Assembly (NCBI RefSeq): GCF_000003815.2 | Contig: NC_049981.1 | Location: 13,512,153-13,576,152, forward strand | Length of the DNA stretch: 64,000 nt | Reading direction: 5' to 3' | Origin: Branchiostoma floridae | Lineage: Eukaryota; Chordata; Leptocardii; Amphioxiformes; Branchiostomatidae | In this document: positions 1 through 12,721 of the stretch, one piece after another | Position numbering within the stretch: position 1 is the stretch's first letter | Layout of the letters: each line of letters opens with the position of its first letter | Position numbers and translations under genes: made by a program | Notes under the pieces: generated by a model | The model's input: the letters and a program-made list of their open reading frames with translations, nothing else | The model's database searches: none | Told to the model about the DNA's origin: nothing

Positions 1-2960
1 TGACTGAGTTCTCATACGGCCACAGACATAGGCTCACGCAGATACATACATAAACACACGCAGACATGGACACACACAGAGTCAAATACTTCAGTCTAAT
101 AATTGAGCCATCTCGGGACTCTTGTGCAAGTTCTAACCACTGAGAAAAAAATTAACATAAAGTCTTAAGTTCAAGCATAAGAATCCAAAAATGACTTACC
201 GATTAAGATTTGCTCTTGTGACCCGCAGTATCGGTGGTATTATTGTGAACTTGCCAGCGGACTCTGACAGAAGAGTGACAGACCGGGGTTCAAGGGGGAG
301 GGAATACGTCCTCAGTATACCGGACCTGTCCAGACGGTCTTCCTTACGTACACAAACAGTTACAATGTGACAAAGGGTCGAGTAGAGGCATTTTGTAACT
401 TTCAGCTTTTGTTTTGTTTTTCTCATACAAATATGGCAGCGTGGGAGCTGTTTCTGTGTTGAGTATCAGACGACTAATTACAACAATCTACATGTATAAC
501 ACAAAATCGATTTAACTTTGCATATTTTTTAAGGAGACATGAAGTATAGTGTGCCAGCGAGATTTGATTAACACAGCAAGAACTAGTTTTGATTAACAAT
601 GATTCTTCCTGCTTCGCTTTGTACATCGCTACACACTTAAAGCTTAAATGCAACTTCGTTGAATCCAATGGTAAGAACAGTAGATGACTAGACGTTCCTG
701 CTGCTGTGAGCCAAGTACTTTCCCTTAGAAACTTTGCCAAGAGCAATAAGACACCACCACATACATACAGAAATCTCAAATGCTTTTTCTAGATTTCTAG
801 TTCATTCAAACACGACTTCAGATGCAGCTGATCGAAACTTTCGTAAACAACTTTTGTGTTTTGTGTATTTCGAACAATGTGCGCATAATATATATTTATA
901 TATGCGTGATCGACCAATTGATTTATGAGTAAAGGTGCCAACAACGAAACATACAAGGTCATTACCTAAAACTGGCGTTTGTACGACAAGAGAAAAACTG
1001 GGGTCTGCATGACAAGAGAATATGTACAACTCTTCTCACATACCAGATTTTTCCGTCACTTTCTGCCCGTCCGTCTGCGTCGAAGATATATCTGTGTCAG
1101 AAATGGTCTGCTGAAGTCGGTTTAAATCCCAGCAGGACTTTGTAAATCTCACCACGGCACACGGGCAAACTTCGTGCCCGGTAAACTCAATTAGTCTCAA
1201 AACGTCACACGGGGTTGGTCAACCTGTTAATAATTGGCAGTCGGGGCCATAGATCCAGTGTGCGAGTACATTTGCAGATCTGCTCGAATGTTTACAGATA
1301 GCTGGAGAGAAGAATAAACCACCTGTCTCACTATGCCCATTACATAAGCTGAGGAGTAAATTGGACAATGATTGCTTGGGTGCCCATCCTATTTAGTTTT
1401 CCGGAGCTCCTATACTCGCTGTAACGTAGAATATCATACACGAGGGAGCTACTACTGGGACCCGGTAAAGCAAATAGCATGACACCTAGACTAACAGGAG
1501 GATTAAGAATCGAATCAAGGATTACGTATTGAATAAAAACTTTGCATGCGAGGTTTCATGTACTTTATTGTGGTCAGGATAGACGTGGGTCTATGTGTTG
1601 TACTGTATTGTGTTGTGCATTTGGACTGGTGTCGCAGTGTGTCGTAATGCGTTGTATTGTGTTGAGCGTAAGACGTGTAATGTTACGTGCGTTGCTTTTT
1701 TCGTGTGCTGCATGACTTATCAAGTGACTACAGAACTATAGTTTTTTATGACCGTTTTCAAGGGTTAACATGTTGCTTTACTGGCCCAGAACCTCGTCAC
1801 AATCGTCGCAAACTGAGATGGTCGTGCATCTGTGGCAAAAATTCAACCACATGTCTTTGGTACCTAAAGAAGGTCGTCTTAGATCCTTTTCCTCTGTTCT
1901 GTCATTGCCTTAAATTTCTTTGACATGAACATCGTCCGACGACCTACTCGAACAACGGATGCGACGCGCCGGAAATGAGATGATGTTGCGCTCGTAAGGC
2001 CATCCTGTTTGATTTTCGTGCACACAAAGGTGTAAAAAGTAAACAGTAATGGTGCCATAAACCAGCGGCTTCTCACCGTTAATTACTGCTGTGAAGATAA
2101 TGATGCGAATCTCACCGCTCCTACGACAGAACGAGTATGTAGCTGTGAATGCAGAACGGTATCTACTGAAGTAGACCGTATTATTTCATGTAACGTAGGG
2201 CATCTCCGCTTATCTTTATGTCATGCACCTCAAGGACGTGGCTATTTGGCGTGTCTGTAACGTTATGTGGTCTTCTGACGTACGTGAGGGGTGAAGTCTG
2301 CCATCTCTGATAGCATTATTTTGATAAGGTTGTGCGCACATCTAGACTTCACGTCCTGAACGTGACTACTCTCCAACAAATTTCTCTAAATTTCACCACT
2401 GAAAGAAATGAATGAGATGGGCAAAAATTGACCCAACGATTTTACATGATAGTTTTAAGTAAAGCTAGCCGTATATTGGTGTTTGTATACGTAGAATCTT
2501 GGACTAAGCTACCTCAACATCCTTGACCTTGAGTCGCATTATTACATGTATTCAGGATACTCATGTTTTGGGGTCATTAAAAGCAAATCACAGATAGATA
2601 TGCCCTCCAACAGATGCTCAAGCAAGGGAGTGATATGATTGAATAGTTGAATCTGTTTGCAGGCTGCATTTATTTAAGAATCAATCAGAAAACATTAGCT
2701 TCAACTGAGGATGTGAAGATATTCGCGGCAAATTTATGGGCAGGTTTTGTTATCAGAGAAAAACACTCTGTTAAAAGTAGCAAAGTCTGAGAAATAAGAG
2801 ACATGTTTGAACAGCCGGGTGACATGTGTAGATAACGGTTCTTTCATCCGCCGTTATCTCAGGTCGAAGGTTAAACGGTTGCCATGGGAACACATGCGAA
2901 AGTCGTCTGCTATCGTCTGAAGTGGCGTACTGTGCCCATTGTGGCGCTGGCAGCCATTTT
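1..2960. other. Intergenic or intronic DNA, no gene recognised
   Basis: Both strands hold only short, low-quality open frames with no recognisable domain and no chain of phase-compatible exons. Around 430-437 an ATGGC in a YY1-like context (CAAATATGGCAGC) opens a nine-codon frame that stops at once, too little to call a gene. I see no tRNA and no tandem array. Confidence 0.5.
2878..2891 (+). promoter_or_regulatory. X-box-like (RFX) site
   Basis: The sequence GTTGCCATGGGAAC is an imperfect palindrome matching the RFX X-box (half-site GTNRCC, short spacer, RGNAAC). X-boxes of ciliary genes usually lie within about 150 bp upstream of the start codon. Here an ATG in a reasonable context lies about 75 bp downstream at 2967. 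The match is seen in the sequence; function is inference. Confidence 0.3.
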
Positions 2961-2966
2961 GTTGCT

Positions 2967-3068
2967 ATGGACGAACTAGAAATGTTCCCACATGCCGAGA
3001 CCGAACGGGTAAACTCAAACATTGTCTTGCTTGATATCGCCAACGTTAAGCATTTTGTGGACTTCTAG
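2967..3068 (+). CDS. Possible first coding exon of an unrecognised gene
   Basis: An ATG preceded by GTTGCT and followed by G opens a 33-codon frame beginning MDELEMFPHAETER. After codon 14 there is a possible donor (CGG|GTAAAC) that would end the exon in phase 0; without splicing the frame stops at 3068. An X-box-like site lies just upstream. I could not find a convincing next exon, so this may be chance. No family is recognised. Confidence 0.15.
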   Translation: MDELEMFPHAETERVNSNIVLLDIANVKHFVDF

Positions 3069-5683
3069 CAAACAGTCATCTACTACTCAATTTTGCCAAT
3101 TGTACTGATCATAACACCCAGCTTTAGCCGTCTAAAACCTATACCTGCATAAATCATTGGCATAGTTTGTTACTTTAACATATGTATTTTTCTTGTAATT
3201 GAGATTCATAGATTAGCAACGTATCAAACTACCCATAAATCGTCGGTCTGCATGTCAATAGTGCTTGTTTTGGGTTTAAAATACTCGGGCAAAGGACATA
3301 GGAAGGGGGGTTGTGCTCAGCCAGGTGCAGCCAATGTAGTGCTTCAATGTGGCGCTAGCCATACATAGCAGATAAGATGTGCATATGATGGCAGCAATTT
3401 GAAGACGACAGCCAATTAAACACAGCTGCCTAAACACATTGTGTATCACATTAGAAATCGATCTAAATGATCTGACTGGGTTTGGACCCTATATGACCTG
3501 GCAAATGAACGACATATTAAAATTATTACATTGGGGCAAAGCTAAAAGTCGAGGACCTATGGAGGACATTCTGATATTTCAGACGGTGGAAATATGTGAA
3601 AACTTTAGAAGGGTGGACACGAGTGTGTCAGCGTGCCGCTGCTTCAATACAGGCCAGTTCTCTGCGATTCTGAATCGTCGTTTATTTAAATGAAGGTCAT
3701 AGTGATTTTATTACATGGCGTCAATTTTCGCCTACAAAAATGTTTCGAATTCCGATTATACTAAAAATCGTACAAGTAAGCAAATATGTGCATTGGAAGA
3801 CTGATACTTATGCTGTACAATGCTTCATTTCCTGTCGCAAAATTAACTTACTCTTTGCACAAAATGTATTTCGAGCCTTGAGCGAAGTCATCCTAAGTCA
3901 AAGAGAAGAATATGTGCAAGAACAAAAAGATATCAATGTAAATGCATTTTCTAATTGGTAAATCATGTTTTGTGTGTTTAGTCATTTGCAAAATCCTCCT
4001 GAACAACTGCATTTCAGAATAACGGCAACTTTTTTTACCTACTTCTATTTTTTGGGAGTGAGGAAAGTGCATTTCCCAAGGACACAACGTTCTTGTGTCA
4101 GTACACACTCTCTATATAGCCTCCTTGGTACACCAAGCAAGCCACTCTGTCATTCAATACCACTATATGCAGTATAAAAATGGGGATCATGTGGTATAGA
4201 TTATATGAATGCGAAAGACGTGCACACTCCTCAGCTCCTAGTTTCTTCTGAAGTTACGAGAAAGTAGAAAGTTCGTAAAATAAATAAAACACCACTTACA
4301 TGACCCGTCAGAGCTGTACGCCACAGTATGAAGTGAGTTTTCCGATAGGTGTTTTGATTGCGTCGTAAGACTGAACCGTCTAGCTAGCCGCATACCCTTG
4401 TACCTTGGATACGGTAGAATTTGTCACATTGACATGAATCAAATGTCTTTTCAAACCAACGCTGATAGAAAAGACCCGGGTTTGTACTGGGTTCAAAGTT
4501 AGGACAGGTACAGCCCACACGGACATGACCTACCGAGTTACCAACTTATTAGAACCAGAAGTTCAACTGTCAGGCTGCTCGAACTACAGTGACACCCCTT
4601 ACTCCTAGCATGCTATTGCTATTTCATTGCCTCACGTGAAGACCACTTTTCATATTTTATTGTAAGGGATGTTGAAGCCGATAGTCTTACTTACACACCA
4701 ATCACACCTTGTACATCTCTCATTTGTGCATTTTCTCGCTCGGAAACAAATTTAACGATACGTTCTCTTTCTTATCTTTGTTTTGGTACCCATCCAATTC
4801 TGTCGCGCATTTTTATCACATTTGAGTGACATGCAAGTACTAAAAGATGGAGGCGACCTCGACCTTCGTGTTCAAGCTAACGGCCCTGACATTAGAACAG
4901 TACGTGTGCAACAAACCATCATGGTTTGGATATTAGGTCAAACAACTGCCGCCGCACACCCGATCGTCGGTGCCACAATGTCAAAGACCTCCGGCCTAAT
5001 TTGTTGATCACCAGTAAAACACAGAATTTCAAAATCGTCAGAGAGGAGCGTAGTTTGCTTGGAAATCCACTCTCACTGTTACACTGGATGTTGCTGGGAA
5101 AGCAGCAATCGCAAACATCAGCAGATCCCTAAAAAGGTGAAAATCACGCATTTTCCTGCCGAAATCGTCCTTTTAGGACTCACATACTCGGCGGTCGAGG
5201 CCTTTTACCGCCAGCTTTATATATGTATTAGATATTTCCTTCTATTGACAATTGCATAAAACGTCTTCTTGTGTTAACTTATTCTTATTTACCAAAGGAT
5301 ACTCATGGCACAGCTCACGGCTTCATCAGTTTGATGTTTATGGAAAAATATATCGACAAAAATTCATATTTACAAAAATGACAAAAGCATGCACTTCAGA
5401 TTAGCTTTTTAAATTGACTTTGACCCACGAACTACGAATTCCATCGCCATTCTCACTACATCAAGCCTATCTATGATTTGAACCGATTTGTTACTTTTCT
5501 ATATTCTATTTTTCTCTTTGAAACATGAACAGAGACGGAGGACGTCATAGGCTATTTGCCACATGTTTACACAACATGCATACTCGTATGTTCAAGTCAT
5601 TTGTCAATACGTCTATGTAACGTTATATACACTTTTATATATACATATAATGAGGCTTATTTACTTTGCATTTGATTGATGAT
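3069..5683. other. Non-coding stretch, nothing recognised
   Basis: Open frames of 70-84 codons occur (for example 3439-3693 and 4783-5007), but they lack domain similarity, signal sequences or splice-consistent partners. The region is AT-rich. The end nearest 5684 should include the 3' UTR of the claudin-like gene on the minus strand. Confidence 0.5.
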
Positions 5684-7953
5684 CTAATCAATCGGAGCCA
5701 TGCCCCTATCCACAATCGGGGCGAGAAAGTTTTTGTTCGGAAGGCCGATCCCGTTTTTATTCCCATTCATCTTGGTCAGAGCAACCTTTCCCCACGGCGA
5801 TAGTTTCGGCTTTTCATCTTTCTCCTCACCGACCGACGAATCTTCTTTCTCCTGTACCTGGGACTGCATAAACAGCTTCAGTTGTTTCATAGCCTTGTCC
5901 TTGACGATCTTGGTGTGTTCTGTTGCGGTCTTGATGCCGAGTATCCCGCCGACGACGTTAGGAATGGTGCAGACCCAGCCGAAGTAAAAGCCGATCCCGG
6001 CAGCGGCGTTCTCGTGCCCAGTCGCCGTAACCGACGTCATCGTGGGAACGAGAATGGCGACCGTGAACACGATCATGGACATGAGAGTCAGCCCAGCTGT
6101 GGAACATTACATGTACAGGTCATAGACTGAAATAACAGCACACAATAACACACTCTTTTATCTTCAGTATGGCGTACGTTAAAAAAGACCCCCTCCCCCC
6201 CCCCCCCCCCCCAAAAAAAAACACAAAAACAGAACAAGGAATCAAACATCTCATACCTCGGTAAAATACCTAGACGTTTTGGGAATTGCTTGTTTTACTA
6301 ATTATATGATTTTTATTTGTATTCATTATTGCGAATTTCTCCCTAAGTGTAATAGTATACAATTTCCTGCTTATGCAACTTCAATCTCGGGCCAATTCAG
6401 GTTTAATTTTTCACTCTTGATAGTATCTGCTTTTCCGACTCACATACTGTCACAGTTCAAGATTCATACAACTTCGGACACACACCAATACAAACAAACA
6501 AATAAACATACAGAACAATAGATAATTTCATAGTTGTCTGTTTGTGAGCTTTCACTTTCTAATCTCCAAGCAGATGTTGGTTACGGTTTCTTTTAAATGT
6601 GTTTGAAATGTCACTGACCTGCCACTAAGTTACAGACGGCTCCGGCAGCCAGGATGGTGAGAGACCTTTCTGGTAGGAAACTTATGAAGGAGACCAGGCC
6701 GCCAATGGCGAACAGGAACGCGTGCAGCATGCTGCACCGAGTCAGGGTCCACGGCCACCCCGGACCATCCAATGATACTGCCGTTACAATAATAAAGAAC
6801 TGAAGAATCAATACGGGGGTAACTCTAGTTCACTTTTATCCGCAGGGCTACCTATATCCGCTGTTTTAAAAACAGGATATATCTAGGGGTATCAAGTCGA
6901 CGAGCACTGGTTTCGAACCGTAATATTTTAAATATAATAGAATTTGAAACCACCGTCCTTCGAATTCATATCCCTAAATACCCTGTTTTTGTCAAAACAA
7001 CGGATAAAGGTTAACCAGCGGATAAAGGTGAACTAGCGTTACCGTTTTCGCTACACGTAGAAATCGTTTCTGTTCAGTCGACCCTTCCACCTTCACAAAT
7101 AAGAAATACGTTTTTACCTAACACTGAAGATGTAAATAAAAAAGAATGAAGAAGATATTTACACATATATCCTAAGCAAGTCGCGGTGGTGCCGTTTTGT
7201 GTGGTGGTTGTGACGCACTCCATCCACAGACTGACGACTGTTCTGGTGTTGTTTGTAGGGTAGTCGTACGACATCCAATCCGGCAGCGCCATGCTGGTCA
7301 GAAGCATCCCCCAACCAACTATCGTTGCCGCGGCGCCCACAGCAGCTAAAATTTTCACCCTGTATACAACATAGGAAATCGTTGTAATTTACGAAACCCT
7401 CCATTGATATACACCATCAAAATCATAACACTGAAGAAAACAACTTTTTTCCTTTAGCGCTTGGTCGTTCTTGAAAGCGACCATCAGTAATAAGTGTTAA
7501 GTTCAAGGAAGAGGTGTTACAACACCTGAGGAACAAGGAAAGTATTATCTGAAAAAAAATTTAAACTGAATCGGTCCGTTGTCATCATATCATCCCCAAA
7601 GGAACTATAAGTAATGCGGCTGAGTTCAGACATGCGGAGCAGCCATATTGTCGGTAAAGTTGGAAGTAGAACAACACCCTATATCTATGGTCAACAACAG
7701 TCTCCTAAGAAGTCGGACACATTCCTCGCACGACAGATCTACGACAAAATTGATGGCATTCTTCGGACAGTGGCGGATATGCCGTTTAAAGTGTCTTGTG
7801 ACGTAAAAGACTCATTGTAGATCACTGTCTACGGTCAGTTCTGCCAGAAAACACACGAGAAAAAAAACGTAGGACAAACATGACCACACAAGACACCGTC
7901 AAGTCATCTACCTACCTTTTACTCAGCGGTGCTTTGGGAGGTCCCCTAGCCAT
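5684..7953 (-). CDS. Claudin-family four-transmembrane protein
   Basis: Four coding exons read 7953..7916, 7359..7163, 6777..6619 and 6096..5684. All junctions are GT-AG and phase-compatible (2, 1, 1), giving 807 bp and 268 residues. The start is the ATG at 7953 (MARGPPKAPLSKR); the second exon has no ATG of its own. Seen: TM1 (about residues 14-36), a first extracellular loop with the claudin W...SLW..C...C signature (DWMSYDY, then SLWMEC and a second Cys), TM2, a fused-looking TM3 stretch and TM4 (GIGFYFGWVCTIP), then a charged cytoplasmic tail of about 60 residues. Claudins build tight-junction or septate-type paracellular barriers at the plasma membrane. At 268 residues it is slightly longer than typical (200-260). 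It lacks an obvious C-terminal YV-type PDZ ligand (ends APID). It could be a broader PMP22/claudin superfamily member rather than a true claudin. Confidence 0.8.
6188..6221. repeat. Poly-C / poly-A homopolymer tract
   Basis: A run of C followed directly by a run of A lies in the third intron of the claudin-like gene. Low complexity only; length is likely to be unreliable in an assembly. Confidence 0.8.
6818..7043. mobile_element. MITE with long terminal inverted repeats
   Basis: The two ends are imperfect inverted repeats about 70-75 bp long. The left end reads GGTAACTCTAGTTCAC and continues TTTTATCCGC; the right end, reverse-complemented, reads GGTAACGCTAGTTCAC and continues CTTTATCCGC. Similarity carries through a TATCCG.TGTTTT block and a GTAT-rich inner part. 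Total about 226 bp with no coding capacity, inside claudin intron 2. This is the structure of a non-autonomous DNA transposon; the superfamily is not determined, and no clear target-site duplication was identified. Confidence 0.7.
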
Positions 7954-9935
7954 CGTAAAGATGTTTTTGACTGGATCATAAGATGGGAAAAATGTCTTAG
8001 TAGAGTTAACTACGTCATGTTCGATTTGAAGTTCACTTAACTGTCAGCCTACTAGAGCGGTCACTTACTACGCACCACTAGGTGGTTGCTGAGGTGGATA
8101 TCTTGTGCTAAATTTGAGCTTGTCTTTTCAAGTTGCTGTATTACGTCAACAGTACGATTGAGCTAACATGAAAGGATTGTAAATGATATTTGTATATAGG
8201 ATATACCCCGCAAAAGGCTCCAGTCTATCACGAGTGAAATTGATACGCCAGCGACCTGCTTGTCAATATCTCACATTTCGTCTAAAGACAAAGCTGTTGT
8301 AGCTGAGTGTATGGTATCACCTGACCACGCCTTAGTGACAGCGCACTCCAATCAGATTTTGTGTGACAAATTGTGACATCTAAAAAAGTATTTAACTGGC
8401 CAAAAGGCAATTAACAGGCTACCGTACTTTAGTCGACACAGGGTAGTTTCAGACGTTTTCCATAAGATTTTGGATCGCACAAAAAATAAACGTGGAGAAT
8501 AAGACTTATCTAAACATTTCCTTTGCAAACACAAAATGCTTTGAAAGCATGGTTTGTAATAAACAATTTTGCCGCTAGACGTCTCTGTATTCAGTTCATG
8601 GACTTCCACATCAAATATTGATGACAGCTCCCGTGCAAAGAAATACCTTCTTCAACCATACGTGTTCAAGGCTGCAACCTCTGACTTAAAGGTAAGGCGA
8701 TTCAGCTATGATGTATTCTATTTTCCAATGTATGCTGTTTTGTGACAACATCATGACTGTGCTTGATATAGAGTGGGTTAAATAAACGATGAATAGAAGC
8801 TAATCATACGCCAGATATTATGACTAAGTAGCATCGAAGATTTGTTGACATCCGTTACTTGGAAACCCAAGGTGACCCCATTATCACAGATTTGGAAACT
8901 ATCAGCGGTACATTAGAAATACGGAAAGCTGTGTACTTCCTTTATGCTCGTTTTTTTTTCAGTATAAAAGCTATCAAGAAATTTAGATTTCAATCCATAC
9001 GAAGTTTTTGTCTTCTAAAATGTCGTAAAATGCAAGAAATAATAGCCATTAACAATTGTGTTAACCTATTTTCCACATCTCACTATAGAATTAACCTTTA
9101 AGTTTGAAAGATTCTGCAATTTGAATTTTGGAATATGGCTTTGATTTTTTTTGAATTTAAAAATCTTAACGAAATTTATTTGTTAAAGCAAAATTTCATA
9201 CTATAGAGGGATGGCAAATCTTTGATATAAACACCTTTCAATAATGGTATGGCAAAAATACCTGTCCTTCTGGCATTCATGTTGGCTGGTTATTCTAGAT
9301 GTCGTAAGGGAGTTTTAAGATGTGCAGATAGACTATGATATCCCGAGTCACGCATATCCCACCACTGTTGCCCCTCAGCAGGTCTGCAGTGTAAGAGCTG
9401 ATTCCACATGACATGTTGTAACATGGGTTTACGTCATTTCAATTAGGACTTTCCCCTGAGTCTTTGTGTGGTTTGTTCGGGCTGTTGTCAGACATGGCGT
9501 GTCTGATGAATGCGGTGTTACACTGGAAAGAAAACACGGTTTGAATATCGCGTGACAGATAGCTAATAGATCATAGTTGTCCTTTGGGACATGCTACAAT
9601 AACTACTCGTTCTATTGAAGCAGATACCATACAAATTTTGAGTATAAGGCATTTTGAATTACTTTCTGTTGCCTCTTCTATTTTGTTTCTAAACCAGCAG
9701 TACAATAAACATGCTGAAGTCTTTTTATAAATAAAAAATCCCTCTTTAAACGATCCTTTTCAGACCTCTCAAAAAGGAAAAGGAGACATTGAGCTGTTCT
9801 ATCACATTTAGTCAAGGGCGATCTTTAATATGATATACGTGTTATGGTTATGTCAATATTAAATTGTATTTTATCGCTGTACATTGTTCGATATTGTGGC
9901 GACCTTCGTTGCAGGTGCCGTCTGCAGATTGAGCC
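7954..9935. other. Intergenic DNA between the claudin-like and orphan genes
   Basis: No credible exon chain on either strand. The 5' side should hold the promoter and 5' UTR of the minus-strand claudin-like gene; no TATA box or CpG-rich core was evident by eye. The 3' side leads to an acceptor-like site (GTCTGCAG) shortly before the ATG at 9942. Confidence 0.5.
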
Positions 9936-9949
9936 GTCGCCATGGCAAC
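9936..9949 (+). promoter_or_regulatory. X-box-like palindrome overlapping a start codon
   Basis: GTCGCCATGGCAAC differs by one base from the ideal palindromic RFX X-box. It overlaps the start codon of the orphan gene (ATG at 9942), so it may simply be a strong Kozak context (GTCGCCATGG) followed by Ala-Thr codons. Confidence 0.25.
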
Positions 9950-10503
9950 CGTCAACAACAACAAGCCGAAATTTCAAACATTCGTGGAGATTGTGTTCGA
10001 CAGCCCAGAAAACACTGCAAACGGTAAAAAATGCCATTACTAACATTAACAATACTAGAATACTACAAAACATCTTACCAGATTATCGTGCATTTTAATA
10101 ATTCATACATGTGTATTAACAAATTCAGCAATTGCATGGTAGATATAGTAGGTGTAAAACTGACAGACTTTTCCCTTTTTTTGTAGCTGAGGGAGTATTC
10201 ACCATCTACTGCAGCACAGGCATTCCGCCAAACCTGAAGCCACTGCTGGAATCCCAGATCAAGTTTCCCATCCCGGGGGTCAGCTACAAGACCGAAGGTC
10301 ACTATTTCCTCACGCTCACCACCAAGATCGATGCTGAACCCGTGCCCGTTGACCTCTGGCGTTTAACCTTCGACCCGACCCGAGTGCTCCAGGTCATTTC
10401 CCAGGCCATGGAAGGTTATCATATCGTTGGAAGGTCAACAGTTGCGCTACCTAGTGGGCGGATAAGGCATTACTGGACAATGGCGAAATCCTGGTACATG
10501 TAG
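9942..10503 (+). CDS. Orphan two-exon protein, 132 residues
   Basis: Exon 1 is 9942..10023 and exon 2 is 10187..10503. The donor is ACG|GTAAAA; the acceptor is a strong pyrimidine tract ending TTGTAG. The phase-1 junction gives 399 bp including the stop. The start codon sits in an excellent Kozak context (GTCGCCATGG). The protein begins MATVNNNKPKFQTFVEIVF and contains EGVFTIYCSTGIPPNLKPLL and a Trp-rich end (HYWTMAKSWYM). It has no signal peptide, membrane segment, coiled coil or repeat that I can see; it looks like a small soluble cytosolic domain rich in beta-strand patterns. I do not recognise the family. Codon use and splice quality resemble the real genes here, so I believe it is a gene rather than a chance frame. 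Confidence 0.6.
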
Positions 10504-10713
10504 TAATACATGCTGATAAGATAGTCATTTTATTGGCGACGCCTCAGAGGCGGAGGCAATTTCAGGTGTCTTCTTCACAGTCACATCCTGGGTCCCTGGT
10601 GCGTATATGTAGCTGGTGTGTCACTTCGATTTATTGCAGTGCGTATGTCGGATATTTCTGCACAAGGTCTAGGACGGTATATAGAGGTTTCGCCGCCTTA
10701 GTCTTGAGGATGC

Positions 10714-10770
10714 CTAACTCTAAACTTCTAACGTTAACCCTAATTCTAATCTTAACCCTAACCATAACCC
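10714..10770. repeat. Degenerate interstitial telomere-like repeat
   Basis: A run of about nine diverged CCCTAA-type units (CTAACTC, TTAACCCTAA, CTTAACCCTAACC, ATAACCC). The C-rich strand lies on +. It resembles the TTAGGG telomere motif of deuterostomes, internal and degraded. Confidence 0.65.
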
Positions 10771-12650
10771 GAAGTCGTCCTTGTCCTGGTGCCGAATTGT
10801 CCTGACCGACTAGGGCCTGAACTGTGCAGGTGCCGAAATGTCCCTATAGCACACGAAAATACATCACCAAACCGACATAACATGGACACTCGGGGAAAGC
10901 AAGCAATAAACTTAGTAATGGATAGAAGATATTAAACGGTTCAAATTGACAAATTATGATGAGTATTGATGTCTATCATCAGCTATGGACATATCTCAAA
11001 GGATAAAAATACGTTTTACGTAATATGTTTTCATTATCATAACACATTATTGTATTGTACCCCAAGATTTAAGTTTAATACATACTCTTTTATTTATCGA
11101 ACCTTTGATAAGCTTAAGCCCTACTTTATACCAGGATGTATAACAAATGTTACTGTGTAGGCAAATTTGTCCCGTCGGAATGTTGTTTAATCCAGAAAGT
11201 ATAGGATTCTGCATTACAAGGTAGTTAAGTAGCAACAGTGCCATTTATTGTTAAAAGGCCTTGTCTTGAATATGTCTATCTCCCCAAATTACGGAAGCTC
11301 TGTACTTTACGTTACAATGGAGAAGCTTCACCAATTTGAGTACTTTATTGATCTTTACCCGCAATGGGTACAAGTAAGAAACTAGCCATGGCAACTTTCA
11401 TGATGTATGATATCAAACCCACCTTTTCAGCTATTCTACTACTGTTCACTGGTGAGCTGAAATACAAAAATGTACCAACCCCAAATGTGAATAGTTTCTT
11501 TTGCAGCGTCACTTCGTTCTCAGCTGAGCCTACTGGCACACGGCGCAACAGGTTTCAATGAGAGGGTTTTACGGGGAGGGTGATCTCCTAGTGCTCAATA
11601 AGGCTAACGTCACATTTCAAAACCGGGCCCGGTCGCACTGTTTGTGCAGACGAATAGAAATGTATGCGTAAAAATACACACAAATAATGCCCACGACCAT
11701 TCTCTTTAAGTCTTGCGGAGTTTAGTGTCTTTTGTAACATTATACTTTTCGTTCCCAAAAGCTGCCCGGCCCCGTTTTGGAAATGCGACGTAGGCCGTAC
11801 CAAACTAACGATTTGGTATCCATCTTCTTTCACATCAGACGAAAGGATTATGAATCATATATGTTAGAAATATGACTGTCGCACATGCACATGACAGTTT
11901 TCTGAAGTTATAGTTACTGATTTATATCGATTGTAACATCGGTTCGTAAACTCCAGTTGACAAATTGTAAGTACTGTACACGTTTGTTCTTCAAAGACTG
12001 CAGCTGGCTTAAATTTTCGTGTGACGGGACATGTCGGCGTAAAGGGCAACAACCTGTTTCGGAGTAACCGTGTATCAAATAGTCAACACTGTTATCGAAG
12101 TTTCCGAGGTCGTACAGCTGACGCAAAAATGTTAGAGTCAACGGTTAATGAGAAACTCTACTGTACATATGGCGTCCATGTGCTGGCAAGGTCATCAGAG
12201 GACACTTCGACATACAGTCAGACCCCTATAAAAGAGAGAAATAACAAAAAAAATGCACCACTGTTTTATACATTATATTGTTACTGACGAGCCATGGTCA
12301 ATAAATCTTCAAAAAACGGTCAGAACAAATTTTACAAAAAAAAACGTGTCTATTGTTAAGTTGCTGCTTGCAAATGATTCAGAAACAAGGACTCATTGGT
12401 ATGCCTGTCTTATCTTGTCTTGTGTCTTCCTTGACCTTGACAGTTGTCTCTGAGCTATCAGAAGACATATTCAGACATATGTCCAAAGCATCCGCCACTA
12501 AATGTGCATTTTCTGATCGATGAATATACGTAAGGGGTAGTTTTGAGGTCAGCTGAAAATAGTACTGCAAATCTACTTTTCATAGTGCGAACGATTCAAA
12601 TATCTGTCCCTACGACATGTTGTTTACGCCATCAGGCTGAAAACAAAGTT
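10771..12650. other. Intergenic DNA, no gene recognised
   Basis: Short frames at 11345-11561 on both strands overlap one another and show no domain or signal. No exon chain, RNA gene or clear repeat was identified. A SLCO promoter may lie towards the right end. Confidence 0.45.
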
Positions 12651-12721
12651 AAGAAGGTGATACTTGAAGTTTAGCTAGGTGACGCTTTTCTCCAGGTCCT
12701 CAGGAACCCCAGGCTTCGCGC

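Noticed and set aside
5700-5987. Open frame of 95 codons on the plus strand
   Set aside because: It is the antisense shadow of the last claudin exon, whose frame has the family's TM pattern and in-phase splicing.
10533-10805. 90-codon open frame ending in TLTLILILTLTITRS
   Set aside because: The repeating residues come from translating the degenerate telomere-like repeat.
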